Below are positions 25,384-34,034 of a stretch of 64,000 nucleotides of DNA, in pieces (the stretch's first letter is position 1; each line of letters begins with the position of its first letter). The stretch covers positions 806,001-870,000 of the forward strand of contig JACKBQ010000001.1 in NCBI GenBank assembly GCA_020634455.1, in the 5' to 3' direction. The notes beneath the pieces are model-generated. The model searched no databases. It was given only the letters and a program-made list of their open reading frames with translations, and was not told the origin of the DNA. Origin of the DNA: Ardenticatenaceae bacterium. Lineage in GTDB: Bacteria; Chloroflexota; Anaerolineae; Promineifilales; Promineifilaceae. The position numbers were made by a program, and so were the translations under genes.

Positions 25384-26981
25384 TAGCTTCCTCCTTGTTC
25401 GGAAACGGCCGTTTCTGTCACAGCGGCTGGCGGCAACACAGCCTCCACGCCTTTGGCCACCGTGGGATCAATATCGGTCATAGACAACATTTCGTCATCC
25501 TGACCAACCAGTTCGTTTAATTTTGGGGTGCGCTCCTTGATACGCGCCATAATTTCGTTGGCGCGTGCCCGGATTGCCCGAATATCTTCTTTGGTGTAGA
25601 GCGGTTTGTCTTCAATGCCCATCATCTGGCGAGCCACTTCCATAAAATCAATTTTGTTGTGGTCTGCCTCACCGAGATTGACAATTTGGGGCAGTTTATC
25701 GGCAACGGCCGTAATCTTGTCCAGCACCTCACGCTTGTAGCGATACTCCAGAATTTCCGGGTAATAAGCGCTGTTAACGGTACGAATATCCAGCGCCTGA
25801 GCCTCCAGCAAAGCCGCATTCGCCTGCGCCTCGCTCCGTGCCTCAACAAGCAACTGCCGGGCATACGCATTCGCCTGGTTAATCGCCTTCTCGTGCGCCG
25901 TGTCAATCTGCGCCTGGGAAGTAGCAATCTCCGCCCGAATTTCAGAAAGCGTCTGCCGCAGCGACGCCAGTTCTTTGTTCAAATCACCTTCATCCTGGCT
26001 TTTGCGTAGCTCCAGTTCGTACTGGTAGGTATACGCCTCCTTAGCGACCTTCACCACTTCAGCGGCCGCCAGGTCCATACGGTACTCCTGGCTGGACGGT
26101 TCCGCATGGGTAATATTGGCATTCACAAAACGCACCGCCGGCAAAAACTGCCGGTTAAGCGTTTCCAGCATCGCATTCGTACTTTCGCCAATCAAATCGT
26201 AAATTTCTTCCGCTTTTTGCTCGTAAATGAGCGCGCGAGTCACTTCGCTGATAGCATTGTGCAGCTTCTCAGAGAAGCCATTGACGCCACCCAGCGTGAA
26301 AATGAACTCTACTGGATTTTCAATGCGGAACTGGAGGAACAAATCCACCGATGCATTGACGCGGCCAGAGGTTGGCGCTTCGCGGATGGGGGCGTTGTAC
26401 GGATACTCTTTGGTGGTGTTGACAAGGTAGCTCACCTTGCGCCGGGGATGGAAGCCCAAAAATTTCCGCCCGGGGCCAACCGTTTCTTCCAGCTTGCCAA
26501 ATTTGGTGATGAGCGCCTGACTGCCGTCTGGCACCATGACGATGCGAGCACGAGCCACATTAAGCACGGCAAACAGCAGTACCAGCAAAAAGTAGTGCGG
26601 CCCAAAAAAGGCTGTGGCAATGCCAGAGCCAAACAAGCTGTCTATCATCCCGCCAAATAGCTGCCCAGCCAACCCAATGAATAAAAAGAACACCGGTGTT
26701 GTCAGAGCCAAAAAGTAAGAGCCAGACCGCTTGGGAATAACCACGGGGGAAATGACGTTGGTAACGTCCTTGCGTAAATCTTTTTCGTCTTTGGTAAAAC
26801 TGCGGTTAAGCACTTCGGCAGCTTCCTCCAGCGTTGCCGCCATTTGCGATATTTTGGTAACCGCAGACTCCCCACCCTGGCGGGCAGAGATAAAGTCCCT
26901 GGCGTCAATCTGAAACTGCTCAAACGCTTCGGATTGAACAAATTCAGTCACGCCACGAACAATTCTTTGCACGTCGGCCAT
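25383..26981 (-). CDS. SPFH/band-7 family protein A
   Basis: This 532-residue protein has a predicted helical N-terminal part of about 80 residues, two membrane helices (about 90-150), a band-7 domain (IVMVPDGSQALITKFGKLEE; RVNASVDLFLQFRIENPVEFI) and a coiled coil (about 330-400). It is a paralogue of the following protein and is read with it. The AGGAGG-like sequence just upstream of the ATG gives a good ribosome site. Together they probably build a hetero-oligomeric membrane cage. Confidence 0.88.
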   Translation of the reverse strand: MADVQRIVRGVTEFVQSEAFEQFQIDARDFISARQGGESAVTKISQMAATLEEAAEVLNRSFTKDEKDLRKDVTNVISPVVIPKRSGSYFLALTTPVFFLFIGLAGQLFGGMIDSLFGSGIATAFFGPHYFLLVLLFAVLNVARARIVMVPDGSQALITKFGKLEETVGPGRKFLGFHPRRKVSYLVNTTKEYPYNAPIREAPTSGRVNASVDLFLQFRIENPVEFIFTLGGVNGFSEKLHNAISEVTRALIYEQKAEEIYDLIGESTNAMLETLNRQFLPAVRFVNANITHAEPSSQEYRMDLAAAEVVKVAKEAYTYQYELELRKSQDEGDLNKELASLRQTLSEIRAEIATSQAQIDTAHEKAINQANAYARQLLVEARSEAQANAALLEAQALDIRTVNSAYYPEILEYRYKREVLDKITAVADKLPQIVNLGEADHNKIDFMEVARQMMGIEDKPLYTKEDIRAIRARANEIMARIKERTPKLNELVGQDDEMLSMTDIDPTVAKGVEAVLPPAAVTETAVSEQGGS

Positions 26982-27360
26982 TGTTGTCCTCCTTCAATTA
27001 GTAAATAAAAATTGACCACACAGAGCGATAAATTTAGGCATTTAGCGCTCTCTGGCTTCAATTGTCATCTACCTTAACGGAGAACGGTTTACAACGTCAA
27101 CGCTAGATTGGCAAGTTCTTGGACATTCAGATATACGGTTATTTTAGCAAAAAGTTGCTGGGAGTGGGTGTCAAATTCTTTGAATGTGGTATGCTTATCC
27201 ACACAAAACTACTGGTAAAAACGAAGAGACATTGCGGTCACAACCCAAACCTGTTGTGGCCGTTTTTTATGCCAAACTAAAAATTGGCCACAGAAGACAC
27301 AGAGAAATAAGAGAAAATCCTCTTAACCCTCTGTGTCCTCTGTGGCAAAAAAGATCCAAA
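26982..27360. other. Divergent intergenic gap
   Basis: This 379-base gap lies between the divergent SPFH operon and prfC. Its right end is a dispersed repeat (27285-27351). The remainder shows no gene, no clear promoter pair and no structured RNA that I can recognise. The open frame that extends prfC upstream from 27184 is partly repeat-encoded. Confidence 0.5.
27285..27351. repeat. Dispersed GCCACAGA...TCTGTGGC inverted repeat
   Basis: GGCCACAGAAGACACAGAG pairs with CTCTGTGTCCTCTGTGGC, with an A/T-rich loop. The element ends nine bases before the prfC start codon and so occupies the ribosome-site region. Confidence 0.88.
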
Positions 27361-28965
27361 ATGAGTGAAGAAGCAACTATCATCAACCCGGAAGCGCTAA
27401 AAAAGCAGATTAATGCGCGGCGCACCTTTGCTATCATCTCCCACCCGGACGCAGGGAAAACAACCCTGACGGAAAAGCTGCTGCTGTACGGCAACGCCAT
27501 TCATTTGGCGGGCAGCGTGCGGGCGCGGCGCAACCAGCGCTCCGCCACTTCGGACTGGATGAAGATGGAGCAGGAGCGCGGCATCTCGATCACCTCCACC
27601 GTGCTGCAATTTCCGTACAAGGGGCACGTGGTCAATTTGCTGGACACGCCCGGCCATCAAGACTTCTCTGAGGACACTTACCGCACGCTCACGGCCGCTG
27701 ACTGTGCCGTGATGGTTTTGGACGCGGCCAAGGGTGTGGAAGAGCAAACGCTGAAGCTGTTTGAGGTGTGCCGTCGGCGCGGAATCCCCGTGTTTACCTT
27801 CATCAACAAAATGGACCGGCCAGCGGAAGACCCGCTGGGGCTGCTGGACGAGGTGGAAACGGTGCTAAAAATGCAGCCAGTGCCCATGAACTGGCCCATC
27901 GGCGATGGCGATACGTTTATGGGCGTGTATGATCGCAAAACGGAAGATGTGCATTTGTACGACCGCACGGCACACAACCAAACCATTTCGCCGGAGTACA
28001 TCACTTCACTGGATGACCCGCGCATCGAAGCAGGCCTAAGCGATTTCCAATTTGAAGAATTGCATCTGAACATCGGCTTGCTGGATGAGCTGGCCGAGTA
28101 TGATCATGAGAAGTTTTTGGCGGGAGAGCAAACGGCCGTTTACTTCGGATCAGCGCTCACAAATTTTGGCGTCCAGCTTTTCCTGGACGACTTCATCAAA
28201 ATGGCCCCGGCCCCCAGCGCCTACTCCAGCGATGCAGGAAAGGTGGACCCCGTTTCGCCTGGCTTTTCTGGCTTTGTGTTTAAGATTCAAGCCAACATGG
28301 ATCCCCGGCACCGGGACAGCGTGGCCTTTTTGCGGATTTGCAGCGGCCGTTTCGAGCGCAACGTCCAGGTGAAACATCCCAAAACGGGCAAGGTACTCAA
28401 GCTGTCCCGCACCTACACCTTCTTTGCGGATGAACGCGCTGTGGTGGATGAGGCGTACGCCGGAGACATCATCGGCCTGCCCGGCAACCGGGAATTTGGC
28501 ATCGGCGACACCATCAGCAGCGACGGCGATTTTAGCTTTGATCCAATTCCCCGCTTTGCCGCTGAGCATTACGCCCGGTTGGTGAATCTGGATGTGGGGA
28601 AGCAAAAGCAGTTCCTCAAAGGCATCCACCAGCTGGAATCCGAAGGCGCAATGCAGGTGCTATACGAAACGGACGCCACACGACGCGATCCGATTTTGGC
28701 GGTGGTAGGCGTGTTGCAGTTTGAAGTGGTGCAGGCACGGCTGGAAAATGAATACAACGTGCAAACCAAGCTGGAACCGCTGCCCCACCAGCTCTCCCGC
28801 TGGGTAGAAGGTCCCAAAGAGCAAATTGATCAGCTCCCCTGGCGCTACGGCATGATGCGCACCGAGGATTTAGACGGCCGTCTCGTGGCCCTCTTCTCCT
28901 CCCCCCATGAACTCAGTTTTTATAGCGAGAAATACCCCGACATTAAGTTTTTGAGCATTCAATAG
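27361..28965 (+). CDS. prfC: Peptide chain release factor 3
   Basis: This 534-residue translational GTPase recycles RF1/RF2 after termination. It shows the P-loop SHPDAGKTTL, the EQERGISITS switch I stretch, DTPGHQDF and NKMDRP, with the RF3 C-terminal region complete (WVEGPKEQ, SEKYPDIKF). I start it at 27361 where conserved homology begins; the open frame runs 59 codons further up but encodes dispersed repeat (HRRHREIRENPL). No ribosome-binding site precedes this ATG because the repeat abuts it. Confidence 0.93.
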   Translation: MSEEATIINPEALKKQINARRTFAIISHPDAGKTTLTEKLLLYGNAIHLAGSVRARRNQRSATSDWMKMEQERGISITSTVLQFPYKGHVVNLLDTPGHQDFSEDTYRTLTAADCAVMVLDAAKGVEEQTLKLFEVCRRRGIPVFTFINKMDRPAEDPLGLLDEVETVLKMQPVPMNWPIGDGDTFMGVYDRKTEDVHLYDRTAHNQTISPEYITSLDDPRIEAGLSDFQFEELHLNIGLLDELAEYDHEKFLAGEQTAVYFGSALTNFGVQLFLDDFIKMAPAPSAYSSDAGKVDPVSPGFSGFVFKIQANMDPRHRDSVAFLRICSGRFERNVQVKHPKTGKVLKLSRTYTFFADERAVVDEAYAGDIIGLPGNREFGIGDTISSDGDFSFDPIPRFAAEHYARLVNLDVGKQKQFLKGIHQLESEGAMQVLYETDATRRDPILAVVGVLQFEVVQARLENEYNVQTKLEPLPHQLSRWVEGPKEQIDQLPWRYGMMRTEDLDGRLVALFSSPHELSFYSEKYPDIKFLSIQ

Positions 28966-28968
28966 CGT

Positions 28969-29035
28969 TGGTAATCCGTAATCGGTGAACGGTAATCGGT
29001 TTTTACCGATAACGGATTACCGATTACGGATAACC
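28969..29035. repeat. Inverted repeat of TAATCGG-type units
   Basis: GGTAATCCGTAATCGG-type units are followed by ACCGATAACGGATTACCG complements. It lies between the convergent prfC and cbiO genes, and the last codons of cbiO are inside it, so it may serve as a two-way transcription stop. Confidence 0.85.
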
Positions 29036-29799
29036 GGCATTTCCAGCCCGTGTTCCTCTAAAAAGGCTACATCGCGGAGGAGAACGGCCGTTTCCCCATC
29101 TGCCACCACACGCCCCTCATCCATCACAATCATGCGCGGGAACAGCTCTTGCACCAGCAGCATGTCATGCGTCGAGACCAGCATCGTCAGCGGCAGCTCG
29201 CGCAGCAGGTTGATGAGCGAGCGCCGCGCGCGCGGGTCCAGCCCCGCCGACGGCTCATCCAGCACCAAAATCTCCGGGTCCATTGACAGCACCGTGGCAA
29301 TTGCCACCCGCTTTTTCTGCCCGATGCTCAAATGGTGCGACAGGCGCGTCTCAAAATCAGACATGTCCACCTGGGCCAAAGCTTTGGCCACCCGTTGGCG
29401 CACTTCTGCTTCTGGGTAGCCCATATGCAGCGGGCCAAAGGCCACATCGTCAAACACGGTGGGCGAAAACAGCTGATCGTCTGGATTTTGGAACACCATG
29501 CCCACTTTGCTGCGAATCAGCGGCAAATTTTCTTTGGCAATGGGCAAGCCAGCGACGGCCATTGAACCGTGCCCGTGCAGCAGGCCGTTCAGATGCAGCA
29601 TCAGCGTGCTTTTGCCCGCACCGTTTGGCCCCACCAGCGCTACCTTTTCCCCTGCGCCAATCGAGAAGGAAACGCCGTGCAGCGCTTCGTGGCCGTCCGG
29701 ATAGGCAAAGCTGAGGCCGGTGACTTCGAGGGTGGGTTGGATACGGCCGTTTTCAGACGGCCGTTGACTCAAAAGATCAGATTCATGAATAATTGGCAT
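29017..29799 (-). CDS. cbiO: Cobalt/nickel ECF transporter ATPase
   Basis: This 260-residue ATPase shows Walker A (GPNGAGKST), Q-loop (VFQNPDDQLFS, typical of ECF ATPases), signature (LSIGQKKRVAIA), Walker B (ILVLDEPSAGLD) and switch His (STHDM). It energises CbiM/CbiQ import of Co2+ or Ni2+. The strong GGAGG site seven bases upstream lies in a CCTCCGGGAGG palindrome. The last residues (MPVIRNR) are encoded by an inverted repeat. Confidence 0.92.
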   Translation of the reverse strand: MPIIHESDLLSQRPSENGRIQPTLEVTGLSFAYPDGHEALHGVSFSIGAGEKVALVGPNGAGKSTLMLHLNGLLHGHGSMAVAGLPIAKENLPLIRSKVGMVFQNPDDQLFSPTVFDDVAFGPLHMGYPEAEVRQRVAKALAQVDMSDFETRLSHHLSIGQKKRVAIATVLSMDPEILVLDEPSAGLDPRARRSLINLLRELPLTMLVSTHDMLLVQELFPRMIVMDEGRVVADGETAVLLRDVAFLEEHGLEMPVIRNR

Positions 29800-29803
29800 C
29801 AGT

Positions 29804-29860
29804 AAACCTCCGGGAGGCTCTAAAAAGGAGCTTGAAAGCAGACCAAACCTCCCGGAGGCT
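29804..29860. repeat. Paired palindromes carrying the cbiO ribosome site
   Basis: CCTCCGGGAGG (29807-29817) and CCTCCCGGAGG (29848-29858) lie 41 bases apart in matching flanks (AAACC...GGCT). On the minus strand the nearer copy provides GGAGG for cbiO, so pairing between the copies could hide it. Confidence 0.7.
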
Positions 29861-29874
29861 GGCTGCCAGAAAAC

Positions 29875-30672
29875 TTAAAATAACCAGCCGATCACCTGCA
29901 AAACCACAATCAGCCCCACACCCAGCGCCAGAAACAGCCAATCCGGCTGCCGCATCACATGTGGATTCATCGTCAGCAGTTGGCCGCGATAACCCCGTGC
30001 CAGCATGGCGTTGTACACCTTGTCGCTGCGCTCAAAGCTGCGCACAAACAACTGTCCTGCCATGCTGCCCGTCACCTTTGCCCGCCAAAAAACGGTGCCG
30101 CCATGCTTGCCATCATTCACCAGCCGGGCGCTGCGTGCTTCTCGCGCCCGCAGCAGCCGCATGGCCTCATCCACCAAAACAAACAGGTAGCGGTACATGA
30201 AGCTGATGATGGAAATGAGCACCGCTGGCACTTTCAGATGGCGCAGCGCGTGCATCATGTCCGGGAATTGGGTGGTGGCGGTGAGCAAAATCGCCGCCTG
30301 CACCGAAAGCCAGCTGCGAATGACGATGCTGGCAAAACGAATCATCCCCGCGTCGCTGATGGTGATGGTGCGACGGCCGATTTCCCAGCTTGCCAGCGGA
30401 TTGCCCGGCTGCACAAAAATGACGGTAATCGCCGCCAGGGCAAACGGCAAAGCAATAAATGAACGCTTAAACAGGTAGCCAAAGCTGAACTGTGCGGCTC
30501 GATTAACGACCAGCAAAATAAGCCAGGCCGCCAAAAAGGCCAGCCAGCTACCATCCGGCAGCAGCACGTTGGAGATAATGAACAGCAGCGTCAGAACCAC
30601 CTTGACCCGCGGATCAAGCTGATGGATGCGGCTGCTGCCTGCCAGGTATCGATCAAAGGTGCTCATGTGCAT
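29875..30672 (-). CDS. cbiQ: Cobalt/nickel ECF transporter transmembrane protein
   Basis: This 265-residue CbiQ-family protein begins STFDRYLAGSSRIHQLDPRVK, a family hallmark, has five or so helices, and carries the two Ala-Arg-Gly type coupling stretches (RLLRAREARSARL and NAMLARGYRGQ) that bind the ATPases. GAGGA lies nine bases before the ATG. It stands between cbiM and cbiO in the transcription order M-Q-O. Confidence 0.92.
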   Translation of the reverse strand: MHMSTFDRYLAGSSRIHQLDPRVKVVLTLLFIISNVLLPDGSWLAFLAAWLILLVVNRAAQFSFGYLFKRSFIALPFALAAITVIFVQPGNPLASWEIGRRTITISDAGMIRFASIVIRSWLSVQAAILLTATTQFPDMMHALRHLKVPAVLISIISFMYRYLFVLVDEAMRLLRAREARSARLVNDGKHGGTVFWRAKVTGSMAGQLFVRSFERSDKVYNAMLARGYRGQLLTMNPHVMRQPDWLFLALGVGLIVVLQVIGWLF

Positions 30673-30689
30673 CGTTTGTTGTCCTCGGC

Positions 30690-30718
30690 GTAGAGTCGTT
30701 GCAATGCAACGTCTCTAC
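30690..30718. repeat. Inverted repeat, GTAGAG...CTCTAC
   Basis: GTAGAGTCGTTGCA pairs with its near complement TGCAACGTCTCTAC. The same sort of hairpin is known as a dispersed repeat in other bacterial phyla. It lies between cbiM and cbiQ. Confidence 0.8.
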
Positions 30719-30727
30719 ATCACATTT

Positions 30728-31666
30728 CTATGAGCGGCGCAGCAGGCGACCCAGGCCAAAGGTGACGGCCGCCACGATCAACGCGCCAATCATGCCAGCC
30801 AAAATGGTGGAACTACCCGTCTCGCCCAGGCCGGGAATGGTGTAATCGGGCAGCAGTTGGAAGGGAGCGTTTACGGCCGTATGCAAAAAACCCGCTTGCT
30901 CCGCCACCCACTCCAACCCATCGGGGGAGCCAGAGGCGAATGGGGCCAGAAGCACCACCAGCAGCGCTAAAATAATGCCCGACACAATCCATTTGCCGCT
31001 GCCAGCGGGAGCGTCGTCGGTGAGCAGTTGGGGGCGGGTTTGCATGATGAAGCTGAGCGCCGCCACGGTAATGAGCGCTTCACCCAAGCCGATGAGGGCG
31101 TGAACACCCAGCATGGCCGGAATCGCCACGCTTAAGGCCGTCGTGCCGCTAAAACCAAGCAGCAGCGCCGTCACCAACGCCGCCAACATCACCGAAAGCC
31201 AGGCCGCAACGGCCGTTGCCCCCAACTGCACCCCTCGCGATTGATTCTTGACCATTTGGAACAGACCGTACCCTACAAAACCAGGAACGATGCCCATGAC
31301 CAAAATGTTGGCCCCCATCACCACCAGACCGCCATCCTGAAAAATGAGCGCTTGCAGGCTGATAACGGCCGTCATCGCCAGCGTACCAACCCACGGCCCC
31401 AACACCACAAATGACAGCGTCGCCCCGATGAGATGGCCAGAAGTACCGCCCGCCACCGGGAAGTTCAGCATCTGCGCGGCAAAAATAAAGGCAGCCATAA
31501 TGCCTGCCAGCGGCACCAGCCGCTCATCAAAATCATCCTGTGCCTGCTTGACGGCAAAATAAAGCACAATTAGCGTCACCACCCAGCACAGTACCGAAAT
31601 GGGGATGTTCAAAAAGCCATCCGGCACGTGCAGCAGTTGAATGCCAGCCAAAAATAATGTACTCAT
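30728..31666 (-). CDS. cbiM: Cobalt/nickel ECF transporter substrate component, CbiM-CbiN-like fusion
   Basis: This 312-residue protein begins with the CbiM N-terminal motif (LLHVPDGFL; the His near position 2-14 binds metal in the family), has the helical CbiM core (AGGTSGHLIGATL) and a C-terminal PDGLE domain (SPDGLEWVAEQAGF) followed by a membrane helix, which replaces CbiN. I start it at 31666 (AAGGAG eight bases upstream); the longer frame to 31729 encodes dispersed repeat. The metal (Co or Ni) cannot be fixed from sequence alone. Confidence 0.92.
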   Translation of the reverse strand: MSTLFLAGIQLLHVPDGFLNIPISVLCWVVTLIVLYFAVKQAQDDFDERLVPLAGIMAAFIFAAQMLNFPVAGGTSGHLIGATLSFVVLGPWVGTLAMTAVISLQALIFQDGGLVVMGANILVMGIVPGFVGYGLFQMVKNQSRGVQLGATAVAAWLSVMLAALVTALLLGFSGTTALSVAIPAMLGVHALIGLGEALITVAALSFIMQTRPQLLTDDAPAGSGKWIVSGIILALLVVLLAPFASGSPDGLEWVAEQAGFLHTAVNAPFQLLPDYTIPGLGETGSSTILAGMIGALIVAAVTFGLGRLLRRS

Positions 31667-31690
31667 AACCTGTTTCTCCTTAATAAAAAG

Positions 31691-31770
31691 CGGAACACAG
31701 AGTTCCACAGAGAAAGCGCACAGTTTCACAGAGATTTAGGAGAATATCTGCGCAATCTGTGCAATCTTTG
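31691..31770. repeat. Dispersed CACAGAG/ATCTGCG repeat
   Basis: Tandem CACAGAG-type units lead into ATCTGCGCAATCTGTGCAAT. It fills the gap between the Fur-family gene and cbiM. Confidence 0.8.
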
Positions 31771-31787
31771 ATAATTTCTTTTTAAGT

Positions 31788-32222
31788 TTACGCATCTCGC
31801 CCTTGCCTGCATTCCGCACACAGGCCGGTAATGGCCAAATGGGACAAATCCGCCTCGAAGCCATGTTCGGTTAGCAGATGTTCGGCGAGTTCGGTGAAAT
31901 GGTAGTCGGGCAAGGACATGACGTGCTCGCACTGGCGGCAGATGAGGTGATGATGGGGCGTGTCGCCCACCACCTCAAACACGGTTTGCCCGCCGATTTC
32001 AGCTTTGGCCACCAGCTGAAGGTCGCAGAAGAAGTCCAGAATGCGATAAACAGTGGCGCGATTGATGGCCGGCTGCTGGGCATTGACCAACTCATAAATT
32101 TCGCAGGCGGTGACGTGCCCGCCCTGCTCGCAAACGGTATCCAGCACAATCTGGCGCTGAGGCGTCATGCGGTAGCCCTGCTCACGAATTTTTTGGACGT
32201 AATCAATGGTGTAATGGGACAT
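31788..32222 (-). CDS. Fur-family metal-responsive repressor
   Basis: This 144-residue regulator has the Fur winged helix (YRMTPQRQIVLDTV, NRATVYRILDFF) and the metal-binding HHHLICRQCEHV plus a C-terminal CAEC pair that fits a structural zinc site. It lies directly upstream of the cobalt/nickel importer genes on the same strand, so a nickel (Nur-like) or zinc (Zur-like) sensor is as likely as an iron sensor. A dyad in its own upstream region may be its operator. Confidence 0.9.
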   Translation of the reverse strand: MSHYTIDYVQKIREQGYRMTPQRQIVLDTVCEQGGHVTACEIYELVNAQQPAINRATVYRILDFFCDLQLVAKAEIGGQTVFEVVGDTPHHHLICRQCEHVMSLPDYHFTELAEHLLTEHGFEADLSHLAITGLCAECRQGRDA

Positions 32223-32240
32223 AGCGAGTCTCGGTTCTTA

Positions 32241-32262
32241 TTGCAAATTTTCGCATTAGCAA
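32241..32262. promoter_or_regulatory. Candidate Fur/Nur-type operator
   Basis: TTGCAAAT and ATTAGCAA are near-perfect inverted arms (seven of eight) around six bases, 19 bases before the Fur-family start codon. The position fits autoregulation of the repressor and its importer. Confidence 0.5.
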
Positions 32263-32480
32263 CAATTGGCGTTGATTTTAGCAAGAATTCAACACAGAAC
32301 AACAATTCAAAACAAATGTTCTGGTTAAAACTGGGAGTTATTATTTTTCGTTAATATTTTTGCCGCTTTACAAAGGCCAGCAGGCAGCTTCGATAGCCCC
32401 GCACACCTCACCCAGGCAACAATTCCTGAGCGTGTGCGTAATACGATGAAGAGATCATACTGATGCCTCCCCTATTCAGA

Positions 32481-32486
32481 TATAAT
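32481..32486 (+). promoter_or_regulatory. -10 element for a probably leaderless transcript
   Basis: A consensus TATAAT ends seven bases before the ATG at 32494, with no ribosome site between. The -35 region is weak. Confidence 0.5.
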
Positions 32487-32493
32487 CACGCTT

Positions 32494-33249
32494 ATGAGAA
32501 CTGAACCGATGGTTGGTAACCGAAAACGAACTTTAAACTTAGGCTTGGGCCTTTATTTTGCAGGTATTTTGTTGGGCGCGGTGGTTGCTTTTTTGGCAGT
32601 CTGGGGCGATCTGGAAGCGTCGCTGTTTGATACGCTGTTCAAAGCAGAACAACCGCTGGCCAGCCTGAGTTGCCCTGTGCTGATGACGCTGGATGAAGAT
32701 GTCACGATTGAGGCTGCTTTCACCAATCGGGGAGAGCGAGATGAAAATTTATTGGTGCGGGCACGGGTTTCGCAGGGCTTTGCCAGCCTTATCCGTGAAG
32801 AGCGCCAGACGTTCAGTTTGCCACCAGGCGGCAGCGACACGGCCGTTTTTCAGGTAACGGCTGATGATGCGGCCTGGGATCGGGTGGTGCTGGCTCGTGT
32901 CACAACCACGCGCAACGCCCCCTACCGCCGACTGGTGGGCAGCAGTTGCGGGGTGCTCTTGGTACCGGTTCGCGGTGTGACTGGCCAGCAAATTTGGCTT
33001 TCGCTGATCAGCCTCAGCCTGATTTTGACAATCTTGGGGGGCTACTTGTGGCAGAACGGCCGTTCCCGTCCGTTCCCGATTCACGTCCAAAAAATTTGGC
33101 GGCTGATGCTCGCTTTTGCCGGACTGGTTGGTGCAGCCATGCTTGCCAGTCTGCTGCAACAATGGCTGCTCGGTGGCGCTCTTTTGCTCATCTTGTTTTT
33201 ACTCATCATCAGCGCCACAGACAGTTTCAGCGAGGCGTCCATTGGGTGA
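32494..33249 (+). CDS. Membrane protein of unknown function
   Basis: This 251-residue protein has one N-terminal helix (about 15-38), an extracytoplasmic domain of about 120 residues with a beta-rich look (TLDEDVTIEAAFTNRGERDENLLV) and three C-terminal helices. The extracytoplasmic part has two Cys that may pair. I do not recognise the family. It stands alone between the Fur gene (divergent) and an Smr gene. Confidence 0.7.
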   Translation: MRTEPMVGNRKRTLNLGLGLYFAGILLGAVVAFLAVWGDLEASLFDTLFKAEQPLASLSCPVLMTLDEDVTIEAAFTNRGERDENLLVRARVSQGFASLIREERQTFSLPPGGSDTAVFQVTADDAAWDRVVLARVTTTRNAPYRRLVGSSCGVLLVPVRGVTGQQIWLSLISLSLILTILGGYLWQNGRSRPFPIHVQKIWRLMLAFAGLVGAAMLASLLQQWLLGGALLLILFLLIISATDSFSEASIG

Positions 33250-33324
33250 TGACTGATTTTTACAGATAAACAAAATCAGCGTAAATCAGTGCCCCATCAA
33301 AAAGCGCTAGACACAGATAAAGAT

Positions 33325-33579
33325 ATGGCAAAACTGAAGTTAGACCTGCACGACATCTACAACAAGGGCGACAAGATCGAAATCGAGCTGAACCGAATCA
33401 TGGAGGAGGCAGTAGACAGGCGCATTGAGCTGGTGGAAATTATCCCAGGCAAGGGTAGCGGCCAACTCAAAAAGCGGGTTTTGCGCTTCCTCAACCAGCC
33501 AGAAATTCGCAAGCTGTACCATCGTGTGGAAAAAGATAGCAAGAATTTTGGGCGCATTTTTGTCCATTTTCGGCATTGA
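33325..33579 (+). CDS. Stand-alone Smr-domain protein
   Basis: This 84-residue protein is a bare Smr (MutS2 C-terminal-like) domain: LKLDLHDIY at the start, the IPGKGSGQLKKRV loop in the middle and GRIFVHF at the end. Smr domains bind nucleic acid and some nick DNA or cleave RNA; the LDLH motif is the proposed active part. I use the ATG at 33325; the upstream codons encode repeat sequence. It has no ribosome site. Confidence 0.78.
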   Translation: MAKLKLDLHDIYNKGDKIEIELNRIMEEAVDRRIELVEIIPGKGSGQLKKRVLRFLNQPEIRKLYHRVEKDSKNFGRIFVHFRH

Positions 33580-33652
33580 GGGGGTTTGGTTTGAAACGGC
33601 CGTATCCCCCAGCAATATTGTTTTCGAGTATCATTTGCCAGAAGGTGCGAAT

Positions 33653-33946
33653 ATGAAATTGACAGCTATGCTTAAACAGCCAAGTGGATTTTTGCCCATT
33701 ACCATGTCACTTGCAGCCATCGTTGAAATCATTCTTTACCTTGCCATCTTTGGCATTACCCAGCAGGAAGACGAAGGCATCGCTGCCCATATTTTTCAGT
33801 TGCTTATCGTTCTACAGCTGCCCATCATGATGTTCTTTGCTGCTAAGTGGCTGCCCCAATTCCCCAAACAGGCCATTTTTGTACTATCACTTCAAATTGG
33901 TGCGATTATTGCCGCTGTGACACCTATTTTGATTTTGGAATGGTGA
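33653..33946 (+). CDS. Small three-helix membrane protein
   Basis: This 97-residue protein has about three hydrophobic helices and no charged motif. The ATG at 33653 has a GAAGG site upstream. I do not recognise the family. It follows the Smr gene by about 70 bases. Confidence 0.55.
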   Translation: MKLTAMLKQPSGFLPITMSLAAIVEIILYLAIFGITQQEDEGIAAHIFQLLIVLQLPIMMFFAAKWLPQFPKQAIFVLSLQIGAIIAAVTPILILEW

Positions 33947-34034
33947 GTTGGAAACGGCCGTGTATCCATAATGATAGAATAGTCCCTGCCCTAACCTGCA
34001 ACAAACCTGGTTGCTCCCCGATTGAATCTTTGCA

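Noticed and set aside
27184..27360. The 59-codon N-terminal extension of prfC
   Set aside because: It encodes HRRHREIRENPL-type peptide from a dispersed repeat, and RF3 homology starts at 27361.
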